A stretch of 64,000 bases of DNA from Oegoconia quadripuncta (GCA_949316235.1 OX438758.1:11193731-11257730); one strand, 5' to 3'; counted from the first letter of the stretch, positions 11,641 through 22,756 are shown. Translations and numbers: made by a program. The notes: generated by a model not told the origin, from the letters alone.

Positions 11641-12132
11641 CCGTTCCATCCAACGTGTCTCTGAGTCACGTTTTTTTAATCTGTGACGTGTTTTTTCCTG
11701 TGTCGCCCGCTGCGTACGGCCATGACATTTGGTTGTCTGACCGATTGTGCGGCCTTCACTGGCGGTCATCAACTCCGCGCGTGAGTAGGTACCTTACGCT
11801 CAAGTTTTCACTGCCCAGACTAATATTAACCGTCCCGCTCACACGGATACATTCACGGATGGCACAGATGCTACTATCTCGGTCGCTCTTTCGTAACCGT
11901 CCAGACAAAGAATATTTCTTTTGTTACTTTTCGGTATGAAAAAGGTTGCCCATTGGTACTGTGGAATGGTTATGGTACAGTCGGTGGCAAATAAAAGCTT
12001 GTTTTTGTAAAACAATAAGAGAGAGATATAAGTGAACTACGTTTTGCGGTTGTAGGGGAGTAGAAGGTTTTGATAGAGACATACGACGATGACGTCACGA
12101 CATGTTTTGACTGTACCGGCTGTTTGGACCGG

Positions 12133-12140
12133 TATATAAG
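12133..12140 (+). promoter_or_regulatory. TATA box
   Basis: TATATAAG within ggaccgg-TATATAAG-tacc. An initiator-like TACAGTAG lies about 20 bp downstream (12152-12159) and a usual start point would fall near 12160-12165. The first ATG after that opens only 3 codons; the second (12207) opens the signal-peptide-like frame described next. The spacing is that of a TATA-driven insect gene. Confidence 0.35.
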
Positions 12141-12206
12141 TACCTACGTAGTACAGTAGCTTAACTATAATAGAAGGAATGAGGGGGTAATATTGACAGG
12201 AAACGC

Positions 12207-12462
12207 ATGTATCTCACAATATCTTTGTTTGTACTGTTCAGCTTATTATTTTAAAAGTATTGTAAGTTCAAATCAACAACAAAATACCAATTTTGTCTCG
12301 GGCGAGAATGAACCACATTTTGAAATTGAACATGATTGTAATAAAACGAACAAGCAAAAAATGGAGAGCCATCAAGATTGTGAATCATTATCGTGTCAGT
12401 TACCTCAACATAATGGTTTTAAGTCACAGGAAATATTTAACATGCCTAGTCGAAATCACTAG
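12207..12462 (+). pseudogene. Small secreted-protein-like ORF, apparently frameshifted
   Basis: From ATG 12207 the frame encodes MYLTISLFVLFSLLF, a typical uncleaved signal-peptide start, and meets TAA at 12252. The adjacent frame is open from 12193 to 12462. Beyond the TTTT run at 12249-12252 it encodes a hydrophilic tail of about 70 residues rich in Asn, Gln, Glu and His, with three Cys and ending PSRNH-stop. The hydrophobic start in one frame and hydrophilic body in the next meet at the homopolymer. That suggests one lost or gained base: a recent pseudogene or a sequence error. The TATA box at 12133 supports a former short gene. The family is unknown, and no AATAAA was seen close downstream. 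A chance arrangement remains possible. Confidence 0.3.
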
Positions 12463-12721
12463 CTTACATTACAATAGATTATCTCATTACTGGATAAGTA
12501 CTATTTAGACGCAGGTTTTGTAGATAATTCTACCAATTTGCAAACATTATTACCTACCTATATATTTGTGCGATGCAAAGAGGGTCCACTGTGCATTTCT
12601 TATGCAGTTGAGTGTACCTCCTCCGACAACAAATTTCACTTTTAATTGATGCTAGGTAGGTAGGTTCCAATTTCCATTTATTATAAGTACAATGAAAAAC
12701 TTGTGTTTACTTTATTATACT
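12463..12721. other. No gene recognised
   Basis: AT-rich, with GGTAGGTAGG near 12653. Nothing supported. Confidence 0.4.
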
Positions 12722-12800
12722 AACTAGCTTTCCACCCGCGACTATGTCTGCGTGGATAACTTGATTGGCTGTATAGACTCAGCGCCCTTTGCCTGTTCAA
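12722..12800 (+). repeat. Repeat G, 5' fragment
   Basis: Begins taactagctttccacccgcg followed by tatgtctgcgtgga, the 5' end of the family at 13873 and 58544. It loses similarity after about 80 bp. Confidence 0.5.
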
Positions 12801-13872
12801 TAGGATAAACTTTTTATTTTTTTTCTTATCTACGTTCAAAGTGTACTACGTACAAGAAAATTCCCGTATAGTTATATTACGTTTGGTGTCCTGTACTACA
12901 TTGCTTGCAACTGCAAATGTAATGGATATTAAACGTTTGCGGAACAGCTCAGACAAGGAAATGTACTTAACACTCGCTGTCACAAGTATTCACAAGGTTA
13001 GCAGCGAAGGTGGTTGGCGTCGAGAAAATATCTCACTCAGGCTCCGTTTACATTGTGTGGAAACTTGAGGGTTAACACACAAATAAAATCGACTGACCGT
13101 TTGTCATTTGTTAGTAAAAGTTATCGTGATTATATATACCTAGTCCGTGACGTATTAATGTTGACAAGACGGGAATAAATAAACTACGTAGGACATAAAT
13201 AGCTATAAGTATTTTAACATTATGATGTTTACATGTAATAACAAGCCAAGCCAAAAAAAATAAACTTTGGCATCGCTCCGAAATTAATACGCACTTTGAA
13301 GAAAATTGATATAAAAATAAAAACACCTAGTACCCACGTTTTGCCGCCAATTTTACGAAGCAACATTACGATGTCGTCAAAAAATACTTAAAAAAAAGGA
13401 CATAACTGTTTCGACAAGATCGTCATTTGGTACGACTTAGATTTAATGTTCGATTAAAACTGCGATTAAATATTGTTAATGCAAAAGCAGCTGCCCTTAG
13501 AACCACGTACCTAAATCAAACGGCTTCATTGGTTTCAAGTTTCAACATCAATTCCGTCTCGTTCACTGGTATGTAAAAGAGGGAGTGATTTAGTGTCAGT
13601 GATAGACATGAATCATTAGAGTTACACAACACGGTAACTGGCATTGTTCTGGCACTGGCAACAGTTTGTTGTAAAATAGAGTTTATTCATGCAATGCTAT
13701 TTCCCATTCTTTCATATTGTTTTTCTCCATAAATGATTATGTCAATGAAATACAGAAGAAAGACTGTTCTTCGGCATATAATACCATACTAAATGAAACT
13801 TTACAAAACGCTTAACACTCCGTCGATTTTCATTGTCTCATTTTAACATTTAAATCACCATAATATATATAT

Positions 13873-14135
13873 ATAACTAGCTGTCACCCGCGACTTCGTC
13901 TGCGTAGAATCCCTTCTACTATCAAATGCTTCACTCTATGATTCAAAAGAAATCCCACTAATTATAGAGGAACCTGTCACTTTACCTGGATAAAAGTGGC
14001 CTGAATGTTAATCCAGGTCCTAATCTGTCTACCAACTAAATTTGAACCACATCTGTCCAGCCGTTTAAGCGTGAAGGCGTAACAAACATACACATATACA
14101 TACACACAAATTTTCGCATTTATAATATTAGTTGG
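13873..14135 (+). repeat. Repeat G copy
   Basis: Begins ctagctgtcacccgcgactt then cgtctgcgtaga. Internal landmark blocks include taccaactaaatttgaacca and catctgtccagccgtttaag. It ends gcatttataatattagt, a common terminus of this class. It is flanked by a TATATATA run at 13863-13872. Confidence 0.65.
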
Positions 14136-15444
14136 AATTACATGGAAACAAATACTCACTACAGAGACCCAACAAAGGATTGATGGATGACTAATTTTAT
14201 TTTACCGACAAAACCCAACACAGTGACGCAAACGTACTCTACCCCGTACCAATGTGAACGAAGCATCGGCCTGAGAACTGTCTTGCGTGGCGTTACGCTA
14301 CTTGAACAAAGAAAAAAGGGATGTAACGACACGGCCAATGACTATACTAGAACTCTGAGAATTTCATTCTGACTTGTATCTCTTGAACCGTCTCGGTGTA
14401 AACCTTTGAACGCAATTACAGCTCTTCGTTATATGGCAAAGTTATTTAACACATCTATAGGGGGAAGGTGGAAAGTGCGTAGGAAAAAAACCTGCGTCGA
14501 CTGATGACTTTGATTCTCACGTTTGTTAAACGATTAGCACATAATTACTACTATATTATACATCAATCAGTTGTAATGAAGAGATCTTGAACTTGCACTA
14601 TTTTTTGTTTTCCTGCCTATGATTTTATGAGTGCCGATCAACACGCACGGTAAGTTAAAGTCATTTAGTACTCTATTGCACTATGCTGTTCTACTTACAT
14701 CTACAAAGAATTGTATAGAATATTATGTTTCTCACGACAAAAAAACAGTCGTCATGGTAACCGTACAGGGCGACACTACGCCCTAATGTACACCTAATTG
14801 AATGATTGCCCTTAATTACTTCACGTACAGTAGCCCTTTTATTAAAGGGCCGAGGATGTGGTTTAACGGTCACATTGTCACATTACTTACATAACAACCA
14901 GTAGTACCACAAAATACAAACTTCATGCACACGCAACAGAATCGCCGGAGCTTACTGCGACGTGCGACCGCAACATCAAGGAGACCGACTGCGGGTCGGT
15001 GTAGTTCTAGTCGAGTTACTGTGTCGCTATTTAATATACTATGGCATAGTCGTAATAGGGGGAATAGTATGAAACAGTCACTTAGCGATGTAGGGGATCA
15101 TTCAGAGGTTTATTTTTAGAAACGTTGTGTTAGGTCAGTATGAGGAGACCGTAAAAGTTCCCATTAGAAGCTTGCTGCAGCGCTTGTGGCAATGCGATAT
15201 GAGTTAACTATACACATTCTCATAGTTTTCCATTTTATTGGTACATAAACTAACACCCAATGTGCAAAATACTAGTGAGCAAAATAATTTTGATGATAAC
15301 AGTTCAGGCAACTATGGAATATATATATGTATATAATTTTAAAACCTCAGTTAAGTAATCTAATTAGGTACTTGACTATTCACATAGAATGATGATAACA
15401 AACAGACAAACTCACATTTTCATTCACTCTGGACTCCAGCCTGC
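14136..15444. other. No gene recognised; weak exon-like signals
   Basis: At 14628-14650 ATGAGTGCCGATCAACACGC leads into ACG|GTAAGTT, a good donor. A T-rich tract ending ATGAG upstream could even define an 18-nt micro-exon (14632-14649). Nothing else supports a gene. The segment 14930-15010 is GC-richer than its surroundings. Confidence 0.3.
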
Positions 15445-15600
15445 GTATTATGATCGTTTATCGCAAGCGACGTAAGAGTGAGAGTGGGATAGTTGCATAT
15501 TTCATCCAAGCGTATGAGCAGGACAATTATTATCTCGCGCGGCATAAACTTTAACGCGACTGTCATGTTACGGGGGCAGTAATGAGAGTAGATAACGATG
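15445..15600 (+). mobile_element. MITE I, one arm
   Basis: Shares cgtttatcgcaagcgacgta, gagtgagagtgggatagttg, atttcatccaagcgtatgag and attattatct with 4545-4625 of the complete element. The second arm is degraded. Confidence 0.55.
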
Positions 15601-15955
15601 TAGTATGGAGTACATACTCCTAGCACATAGTACAATTGGCGTCATAGTTATTCATATAGGCCCGTTTTATGCGATTAATGGTTGCGTGATGTTTCTTCAA
15701 GCTATACCAAACGCAGTTCTCTTAAATGATCCTCTTTTACATGACTATCAATTAGGATTTAGTATTAGGAGTAGTTTAAAACGCCAGCATGCTACCATCA
15801 TCAGCTAATATTGCCCTACATTGTTGATAATGGAGTCGACTGTACCACGACATACGGGTAGATAGCGGTACATTTAATAAAAAAACAATTAAATTGCAAC
15901 GTCGGCGGGGCGTCATGAAGAACGAGCCATTTTTGGTGAGAGTAGTGCGATACCT
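15601..15955. other. No gene recognised; open frame
   Basis: A 67-codon plus frame (15605-15808) with balanced codon use and hydrophobic character begins right at the MITE edge. It has no known motif, no obvious splice signals and no poly(A) signal close by. Probably chance. Confidence 0.25.
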
Positions 15956-15974
15956 ACAATACGTACGCAGATTT

Positions 15975-16162
15975 AGTGCGCCCGCCCACGACCGACTTTT
16001 TGTAGGACCGATAATCGGCCGATTTTTTCGTCATGACTTTTATCACCAATATTGTAACTGATTTTTTGTTGGACGTGGGCGTTGAACTAATGCAATCAGT
16101 ACGTTCCATTTTTCTCCTACAAAAAAATCGGTCACCGATTATCGGCCGTAGGCGGGCAGCCT
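15975..16162. mobile_element. MITE K, palindromic
   Basis: Left end GCGCCCGCCCACGACCGACT and right end TATCGGCCGTAGGCGGGC are imperfect inverted copies. The block tttttgtagga..CGATAATCGGCCG pairs with CGATTATCGGCCG near 16136, and GGACGTGGGCG lies in the middle. The two opposing open frames (15954-16199, 16033-16263) only translate this palindrome. Confidence 0.5.
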
Positions 16163-16445
16163 TACGAAATATATTAATTAATATACTTAATGAAGACAAT
16201 TTGTATCAGGTTGTGGAAAACGTGACAAAAGAATTTGGAAATGTGGAAATGACCGAGCTATAGTGAAACCGTATGTGGTGAAACCGTAAAACAAGATAAG
16301 ATAGTTTATTGGATTGGAACACATTTCAAGTATTGCAACAAAACTACGCCGAAAGTGGCAACGCGCTCCCCCGGATCCCCCAACTTATTTTGGAATATAA
16401 AGAATGTTTTAATTAGAAGATATTTTCGGAGTGATATTTGCACTG
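16163..16445. other. No gene recognised
   Basis: Short AT-rich interval, nothing supported. Confidence 0.4.
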
Positions 16446-16556
16446 CCTTTTTTTTAATGCATAACGGTTTGATACTTGACCTCAATCACACCTGATGTTA
16501 AGTGAAGATGAGGTCGAAGGTGGAAGCATACTGACTCGGAAACCACAACACATTTA
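16446..16556 (-). mobile_element. SINE-B, 3' end only
   Basis: The reverse-complemented tail is gcataacggtttgatacttg, acctcaatcacacctgatgt, taagtgaagatgaggtcgaa. Similarity stops after ccacaacacattt, where an (AAAT)n run and a SINE-C copy begin. Confidence 0.75.
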
Positions 16557-16766
16557 AATAAATAAATACCCTTGGACATGCACACAATGCCATCTAGTTC
16601 CACTTTAAGCAACTATAGGCTTGTGTTGTGGATACCAGATGGTGGATATACTACATAAATACATTTTTTTTTGTAAATAAATACATATTATAAATGAAAA
16701 CATCCATAACTCGGGTACACATGGCCGTATACAAACATATGCCCCTAGCGGCATTCGAACATTTGA
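16557..16766 (-). mobile_element. SINE-C, 5'-truncated
   Basis: The 3' landmark ttggacatgcacacaatgcc, then catctagttccact, precedes the body that ends in cccctagcggcattcgaac. The tRNA-like head beyond the B box is missing. Confidence 0.7.
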
Positions 16767-17340
16767 ACACTAACAAGGTACCAGGCGAGCAGAAGTTACT
16801 AAAAGGTTCGATGGCCACTCCCCAGCTCTCAGTTCCGGGTGGTTCCGGTGACGAGAAACAACAGTTCCGCCATTTCTCAACCTTCAGTTTATATTTTATT
16901 TAAATGTACGGTCGTAGAAAAAGTTTTATATAGTAATTATCATTATTGTGTCTATTATGAAACTCGCCTGAACGCAAGTGTTGTAATTACACTCATTATT
17001 ACTTAGTTATTGCATAAAGTAACACTTGTACTTTGATGTTTGGCTGAAGGCGTTTTGTCCATGAATACGTTAGATAAATCGGTATAGGTATACAAAACAT
17101 TTCCGCGTTTAATGCTCGTAATCCCCGTGCAATCCAATGATCAATTAGGCATTTAGTGATGTCCATGTCACCAATTCCCCGAAAACGCAAATAAACCAAT
17201 GTGCACAGGAATTATTGAACCTCATTAATTCCTAGGTACCTTTGGATCATGAGCGTTTACATAACAGTTATCCAGAAATTATGCGCAATTCCCAATCCGT
17301 TGTTTATCATTGTCATGCAGGATTTATTTAAAATTTCAGG
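16767..17340. other. No gene recognised
   Basis: AT-rich DNA; a 69-codon frame (16694-16903) overlaps the SINE and is not supported. Confidence 0.4.
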
Positions 17341-17395
17341 ATAAAAACCGGCCAAGTGCATGCATGTTTAGGGTTTGTATTTGCCCTCACAATAT
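17341..17395 (+). repeat. Conserved lepidopteran interspersed repeat, fragment
   Basis: Starts gataaaaaccggccaagtgc. A related start (aaaacccggccaagtccgag then tcggactagc) is at 38298-38345. I recognise this aaaccggccaagtgcgagtc motif as common in lepidopteran genomes; its class is not known to me. Confidence 0.5.
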
Positions 17396-17469
17396 GCCGA
17401 CTTAAAAGAGGGCTTTTAAAACTTGTCAAATCTACTTACATGTAATAGTTTTACTTTTAACTTCTAATA

Positions 17470-17680
17470 AACATACTGTTTTATGCATAGCGAATTCGTA
17501 CTCGAAACCCCCAACTTATTTGGAGGACTGGCTATCTTATCTCAAACAACCAGAAACACAGCAAGGCTAGCAACATTGCTGCTGGGCGGCAGACTTAGAT
17601 AAGATGGTAGCTAACCAGGCGGATATATAAAAATGCCTTATCACCACCCAAACCGAGTACTAAACATGTATACACCCCTT
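17470..17680 (-). mobile_element. SINE-B with internal deletion
   Basis: The 3' end begins ttttatgcatagcgaattcg and jumps from CGTACT in the tail to the gaaaccccc block, skipping the ~55 bp that normally lies between two CGTACT copies. The body (ggctatcttatctcaaacaa, ttgctgctgggcggcagact, ccaaaccgagtactaaacat) is intact, but the head beyond the tacat block is replaced by other DNA (see 17690). Confidence 0.75.
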
Positions 17681-17689
17681 TTTCCTATA

Positions 17690-17768
17690 CCTTCACCTTC
17701 GACCACATCGTCACTTTCCATCAGGTGAGATTGTGGTCAAACGCGAATCCAGTCAAACATAAAAAAGA
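17690..17768 (+). mobile_element. LINE 3' tail, same family as the element at 30551
   Basis: Reads cttcgaccacatcgtcactt, tccatcaggtgagattgtgg, tcaaacgcgaatccagtc, then an A-rich end. This matches the complement of 30555-30625 and the plus-strand copy at 60985-61050. It is joined head-on to the SINE-B remnant, facing the opposite way. Confidence 0.7.
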
Positions 17769-17800
17769 AAACCTTTATGTTGTTCACATTAAGCCACAGA

Positions 17801-17868
17801 GCAAAAAATTATTGTCAGCAATTAATAATAAAAATCTTGAGTCAGTAAAGGCGCTAATGAAGGATGCA
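17801..17868 (+). CDS. Candidate internal exon, ankyrin-like
   Basis: The frame after the acceptor-like ccacag (17795-17800) reads SKKLLSAINNKNLESVKALM, then KDA, and ends in CAAG|GTAAGTG, a consensus donor (cut after 17868). The residue pattern LLSAINNKNLESVKALM fits the first helix pair of an ankyrin repeat (LLxAIxxxNxxxVKxLL). The frame stays open upstream into the LINE tail, so the 5' edge is uncertain; an acceptor at ...cattaag is also possible. No partner exon with TPLH-type ankyrin residues was found. A second plausible 30-codon frame (KVNDADLQEFYAELDKSHLI) sits 190 bp downstream at about 18021-18111, but in an incompatible phase. It could be a decayed gene or chance. Confidence 0.3.
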
Positions 17869-18290
17869 AGGTAAGTGCCGTGTCAGTGCAATACTACGTA
17901 GGTAATAAGGCCACTATAACGCACATGTAATTAGTTCCGTATGTAACATAAACCACCTGAGTGAGCTCAAATGTGATAACTAATCAATTCCATGGTATTG
18001 TATGACGCATGATATCTGCACTGACATAACTAGCTAAAACAATCAAGAGAAAGGTAAATGACGCAGATTTACAGGAATTTTATGCGGAACTAGATAAATC
18101 ACATCTCATAAGAAACGATTGATACTTGAGAATAACATTGGTGATTAAACAATACATTACATACACAACACCACGACTATATCCCAAAGTGGCGTAGGTA
18201 CCTAGGTTTAAAGGCTTTTAAAATAGGGCAAGCCGACAATATTCTTGTGATTTTTACATACCTAGTGAAATAAGATAGGTAACCAAGCAC

Positions 18291-18398
18291 CCGTCTCGCA
18301 AGCAAGCAAGCCCCGGTAGGGAGGGGAGTCCCACATAACCGTCTCGTCGTCCCCCAGGCGAGCGGTACACAAAAAGCATTTCCCGCGTAAAAAAAAAA
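18291..18398 (+). mobile_element. 5'-truncated retroelement end with poly(A) and 13-bp target duplication
   Basis: GGTAACCAAGCAC occurs at 18278-18290 and exactly again at 18399-18411. Between them is 108 bp of GC-rich sequence (cccccaggcgagcggtacac, then gcatttcccgcgt) ending in ten A. This is a clean target-primed insertion. It contains no coding frame. It is presumably the 3' end of a poly(A) LINE or a short SINE; the parent family was not identified. The exact duplication suggests recent insertion. Confidence 0.85.
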
Positions 18399-18411
18399 GG
18401 TAACCAAGCAC

Positions 18412-20367
18412 GACGTTTTGTCTAAGATTTCCTATAGGTACTGTTAAATAGTTAATAGTCCTAATCGAGTATTTAGTAAGGCAAGCAGGGCTTTGGGGCT
18501 TATATGAAACTACCGCCACTGGTGGTCACAGATTTACCAAATATTTTTTTTTTGTTGAGTGTTCCAAACATTAATAGTTTCAGCCCATCGCCGTGAACAC
18601 GTGTATGTCTGTTAATGTCTTTTGGTATAAAATGCAACAATGTAGACTTCTAATTCGCTAGGCACTAACTAAACATCTGTCGAAATACCTATCTACATAC
18701 TGAAAATTGGCAATCAATCATAGCCAACTAGAGGTTTCCTGAGGTGATAAATTATAGTGAATATTTTATGGATATAATGTATGTGTGCAATACTTGATGT
18801 TTGGGGAGAAAATTTAAACTCTTTAAAAACATAATAAATTCTCTCCTGTTAATGTAAAAACATCATCATCACATTGTTTAAATAACATACTTAATTTCCG
18901 TTATACGACTTCTTATTCCATGTTGCTGTTTAATCCCTTCCCATCCTTCCCCTTCATTTTTCCATCCATCAATAACAAAATTCTTCCCCTAAATGTTCTG
19001 CACCTGACTAGGAGACGGTGTAAAAACCACCACGCAAGTCCAGTACGAATATTGAGTTAGGCTACAAAAGTAATGAAATAGATATCCAATCCTATACGAC
19101 GTATTCATACCCTTTTCAATACGATTCCTCTACAAACGCGCATAGAATTGAGTATAAGATAAAAATTCTGGAGCAGTCATTTCGCTTCTACATTCAAACT
19201 GAGCTAAGCCGATCGGCTTTGCGTTCACACTACGTCATTTTACGCCGTTCATTCACAGCCTCTGAACCGAATATTCGATTCAGTAAATCTCTCACTATTT
19301 GCTAACGAAGTTAGTTCGAATGATGGCGTTCATTATATAGGAAAAATAGAAAACATATTGATTTGTGTTATTTATTCAGAAAATATACAACTATTGCTCC
19401 GCGACTACGCTCGGTATTAGATTTAATATTTGACTTACGACCGCACCAAAATTTCTGTATGTAAAGGAAAGACAGAATAGTATTTATGTCAGATTTTAAG
19501 GATTTCCGCGATTGTAGGCTTGAATAGTTTTAAAATGATAAAGGTAGGTCATATATACAAAAAATCAACAACTTATCGATTCTTAAAAAACTTGTTCGAA
19601 TGCCCTAGGTAGTCAACTCACCCTCCGCCTCCGATTGGATAAACCGATAAGTTTTACGCTCTGTTCAAATTTCGAACGCGTGGGCGTGAAGCACAACTAG
19701 TAAGACTAATGGAATATTTGAGCCGAATGTTTCTATAGGGGTGGCTGCCTTTGATCTATGTACAACCAAACGTTCTCGATTCGACGTGGTTTTTTATAAG
19801 CGTATCGATTCGAATTCCGAACCGAGTGGGAACGCGCACTCAGTCGTTTACATAATCAAAAAAGGAATAGAATATTATAGTTTTTTATTATGGTGACGTG
19901 CACGAGTTTTGTCATGGTGACGGTCATACGTATGAAAGAAAGGTAAGATTTATTTTTATTGTTCGATGGCGATTGAGCTAAGTTGACGTATTTGTTATAA
20001 TAACGTCACAATGACATCACTACACTTAAGGTCATCATTATTGAGCATGTTTTCATTCCTCGTCATATTTAACAAGTCACTTGTATCTATCCGTGATTTT
20101 CTAGTGACAGAATAGGTAGGTATGTGATTTCAGAGTAAGTAGGTAAGTTCGTGAATGTAAACGAGAATTTGCGCGGAACCACATTGATCAAACTGATGAT
20201 GATAAAAATGATATATGATAATGGCTGAGTGAGTGTCAAAAGTTAGTTGATACATACGATTTACATACGATTTTAAAAGCAGATAAAAAACTAGCAGGTT
20301 TAATGTCAAATAAAGTCATGTCGCAAAAGTTATTCTCAACTTTTGAAGTATACATGAACTTGAATTG
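18412..20367. other. No gene recognised
   Basis: Nearly 2 kb of AT-rich DNA. A short scrap at 18550-18580 (gttgagtgttccaaacatta) matches repeat F. The block 19190-19340 is somewhat GC-richer. Nothing further supported. Confidence 0.45.
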
Positions 20368-20433
20368 AACGCAATGGGAAACAGCCGTGAGCATATGTAT
20401 GTACATATGCTCACGGCTGTTTCCCGTTGCGTT
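20368..20433. repeat. Near-perfect palindrome, 32-bp arms
   Basis: Arms 20368-20399 and 20402-20433 pair with one mismatch (a G:U pair in plus-sense RNA) and a 2-nt centre. The arm core is GGGAAACAGCCGTGAGCATA. No matching copy was seen elsewhere in the window. It is either the centre of a foldback element or a local template-switch product. Confidence 0.9.
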
Positions 20434-21558
20434 AGGCAGGAGAATATACAGCAAGAAAAAAAGAAAGACGGGGTGATATCAGATAAAGTGAAGCCAAACC
20501 TGTTTGAGTTATCGCTGCACGCACGATTAGGTACTTATGTGAACCTTATTGAATTGTACATTCACAATCCACACTAGCCATTTCCGTGGTCGTACGGTGT
20601 AGACGCACTCCTTGTCTTGTTTACACAGTGTATAGTGGTGACACAGAGTACAGTCCACAGTACGACGACAGTCACTATCAGTGTAAGCTGGCCGCGCTAT
20701 AGGAAATGTGAACTGGGAGTACGTGTACTGGAAGCGGTCATTGTGCGACCGTGCCTAGGAGGCACTCAATATCGGCATACTACTTAGAGTTAAAGAAGCG
20801 TATGAATTTATGGGGTGAAGGCCATACTAAATGAGCTTAGGATTCACGTGTATTTAGATGACAAACTATTCTAGTTATTTATCTTTTTTTATTGAATAAC
20901 AAATTTTAACACATGGGTAGATTAATTCGTCGTGAATGCGACTGATGTGACTATTCAAAGAAAGCGCACTTTTACTCTCCTGAATTTCTATATGTCATTG
21001 TTCGTAAATTTTTGTATGGAAACTTGATAACCAGGGAACGTAAATTTCGGCTCCACAGAATAGGTAACCCCGGAGTGGATCTTTTTGGATTTAGAAACTT
21101 ACTGTAGGTACTTTATTTCACAAGTTTTTTTTTCCAAACTGAACTATGAACCCCATAAAAATCACTCGGTTTAAGTGGCTTTACGAAAAATTAAGTCGTT
21201 TAATAAAATTTATCTTCAAGTCAACTTGTTATTTATTATTTTACATTGTTTAATGCTGAACAGAAAACGTCGCGTGACTCACTCGGTGCATTATGAAAAA
21301 CCTTAAAGAGGCCATCAAAATTGTCAAACAAAGAAAAGCGAGGTCGGACAAAGAAGTTTCGATAAAACTATTCCATTATCCACTGGTGAGCCGACCTTTT
21401 CATAAACTATTTGATAATCAATCAAGAAGAGCTTGACAGGGGCTTTGCATTTCATTAGTATGGAGTCCGAACAAACAAACATAGGTATAGGTACCTATAT
21501 TATGTAACTGCTTTTAGTTATGTTAGTGTATAGGTAGGTAGTCAATCAATAGTCTACA
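20434..21558. other. No gene recognised
   Basis: The part 20590-20770 is GC-richer and contains an arthropod-type initiator (TATCAGTGT at 20679-20687) without a clear TATA box or ORF. Nothing else supported. Confidence 0.3.
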
Positions 21559-21820
21559 CAGGGTAATTCCCATATATAATTCGTCTAATTCCCATTAACA
21601 GTGGCGCCATTCTTGATTACGGACAACTTTCTTCCAGAAACCATAGTCGAATTCGATCACAAAATTTTCGATTACCCATATAAAGTAAACCAGTCTGAAA
21701 CCACTTTGAATGTGGAAGTCCAATAATTTTCGGTCGGATTTGGCTATGGTTCGTAGTGGAAAGTTGTTCGTTATCGGTAGTACCAGTAAAACAGGAATTA
21801 CACGAATTAAATTTCACTAT
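21559..21820. mobile_element. MITE J, full copy
   Basis: Left end CAGGGTAATTCCC and the inner TTCGTCTAATTCC, paired with right end GGAATTACACGAATTAAATT. Internal inverted blocks are accatagtcgaattcgatca and ggcta-tggttcgtagtggaaag. The half copy at 5227-5363 gives the cleaner terminus AATTACACGAATTCAAATTC. CAGGG ends suggest a Tc1/mariner-type element, but target duplications are unclear. Non-coding. Confidence 0.6.
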
Positions 21821-22204
21821 AATACAATAGGTTAATCAAATCTATCAAAATCTTGCAATTGAAAAAAGAGAATTTCATAGGTATTTCAAGCATTTATTTC
21901 AACGTGAGAGATAGGATATGATGTGATTTATTGAATGTCAATTGATATCTACTGGAAGTAATAATATGGTAAATGTTAATTTAATAACACACAAATATAA
22001 GATACCTATTTAGAATATGACGAACCCGTCCCTTCGCGTGGGTTATTATGGACAACAGCGTCATTGGTTAGCTCCCAATACTCTGCGATTATCAATCCCT
22101 AAATCCCCCAATGATAGAGATAGACTCCGCCCCATCCGTGGACTTTATGTCCAAACTACTGCCGCTTCGGAAACGATAATATAATTCAGACACTTAATAT
22201 AACT
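21821..22204. other. No gene; LINE-end scrap
   Basis: The segment 22140-22182 (aaactactgccgcttcggaa) matches the complement of 29290-29330, a piece of a LINE 3' region. The remainder is AT-rich. Confidence 0.35.
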
Positions 22205-22300
22205 ATGGGTACCTACTAGATAACGGATACATAAATATTTATTAACATCCGTGACTAGAGAATAAATATTCGTATTCGTCACACAAACATTTTACTCTAT
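22205..22300 (-). mobile_element. SINE-A fragment
   Basis: Body only: actagataacggatacataa, atatttattaacatccgtga, ataaatattcgtattcgtca. Both ends are lost. Confidence 0.65.
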
Positions 22301-22478
22301 CCTACAAGAGTCTTTGTATGAAGGTAGGTATTCACTAGCAGACATTAGTTGTACAATTGAAGACACGTTAGTTAGGCCTGTGGCCGATTTTGTACAAATC
22401 TGGCGTGATTTAATTCGCTTGTCATGGATGAAGACTTTGCTCTAACAGCCATTGGCAATCATCTAATTTTTTACTTTC

Positions 22479-22756
22479 CTTTTATGAACAACGGGTTAGC
22501 AGTAGACCTCAATCACACTAGATGAAGCTAAGGTGGAAGCGTTATCTTATCTCTGGCTATCTTATCCCTGACAACCGGAACACAACAGTGCTATTAATAT
22601 TGCTGTTTGGCGGCAGAATTAGTGGTAGCCCGGCGGACATATAAAATACCTTACCACCAAACAAACAGAGTACTAAACAGGTATCCGCTGGTGATCGAAC
22701 CCGCGACCTCTGTTCGTAAACCCTATGTTGTTTACAATGGGCCACGGAGGCGGTTA
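22479..22756 (-). mobile_element. SINE-B, near full length
   Basis: The reversed element runs from ttatgaacaacgggttagca (3' tail) to the tRNA-like head ggtgatcgaacccgcgacct ... gtttacaatgggccacggag. The head carries the B-box-like complement of GGTTCGATC. A small deletion shortens the tail region. Confidence 0.8.

Noticed and set aside
11655..11939. 94-codon frame, and a possible first exon ATG at 11720 leading to CGC|GTGAGTAGG
   Set aside because: The donor is good and the 19 codons are open, but there is no promoter motif, partner exon or recognisable peptide; left as an unsupported possibility.
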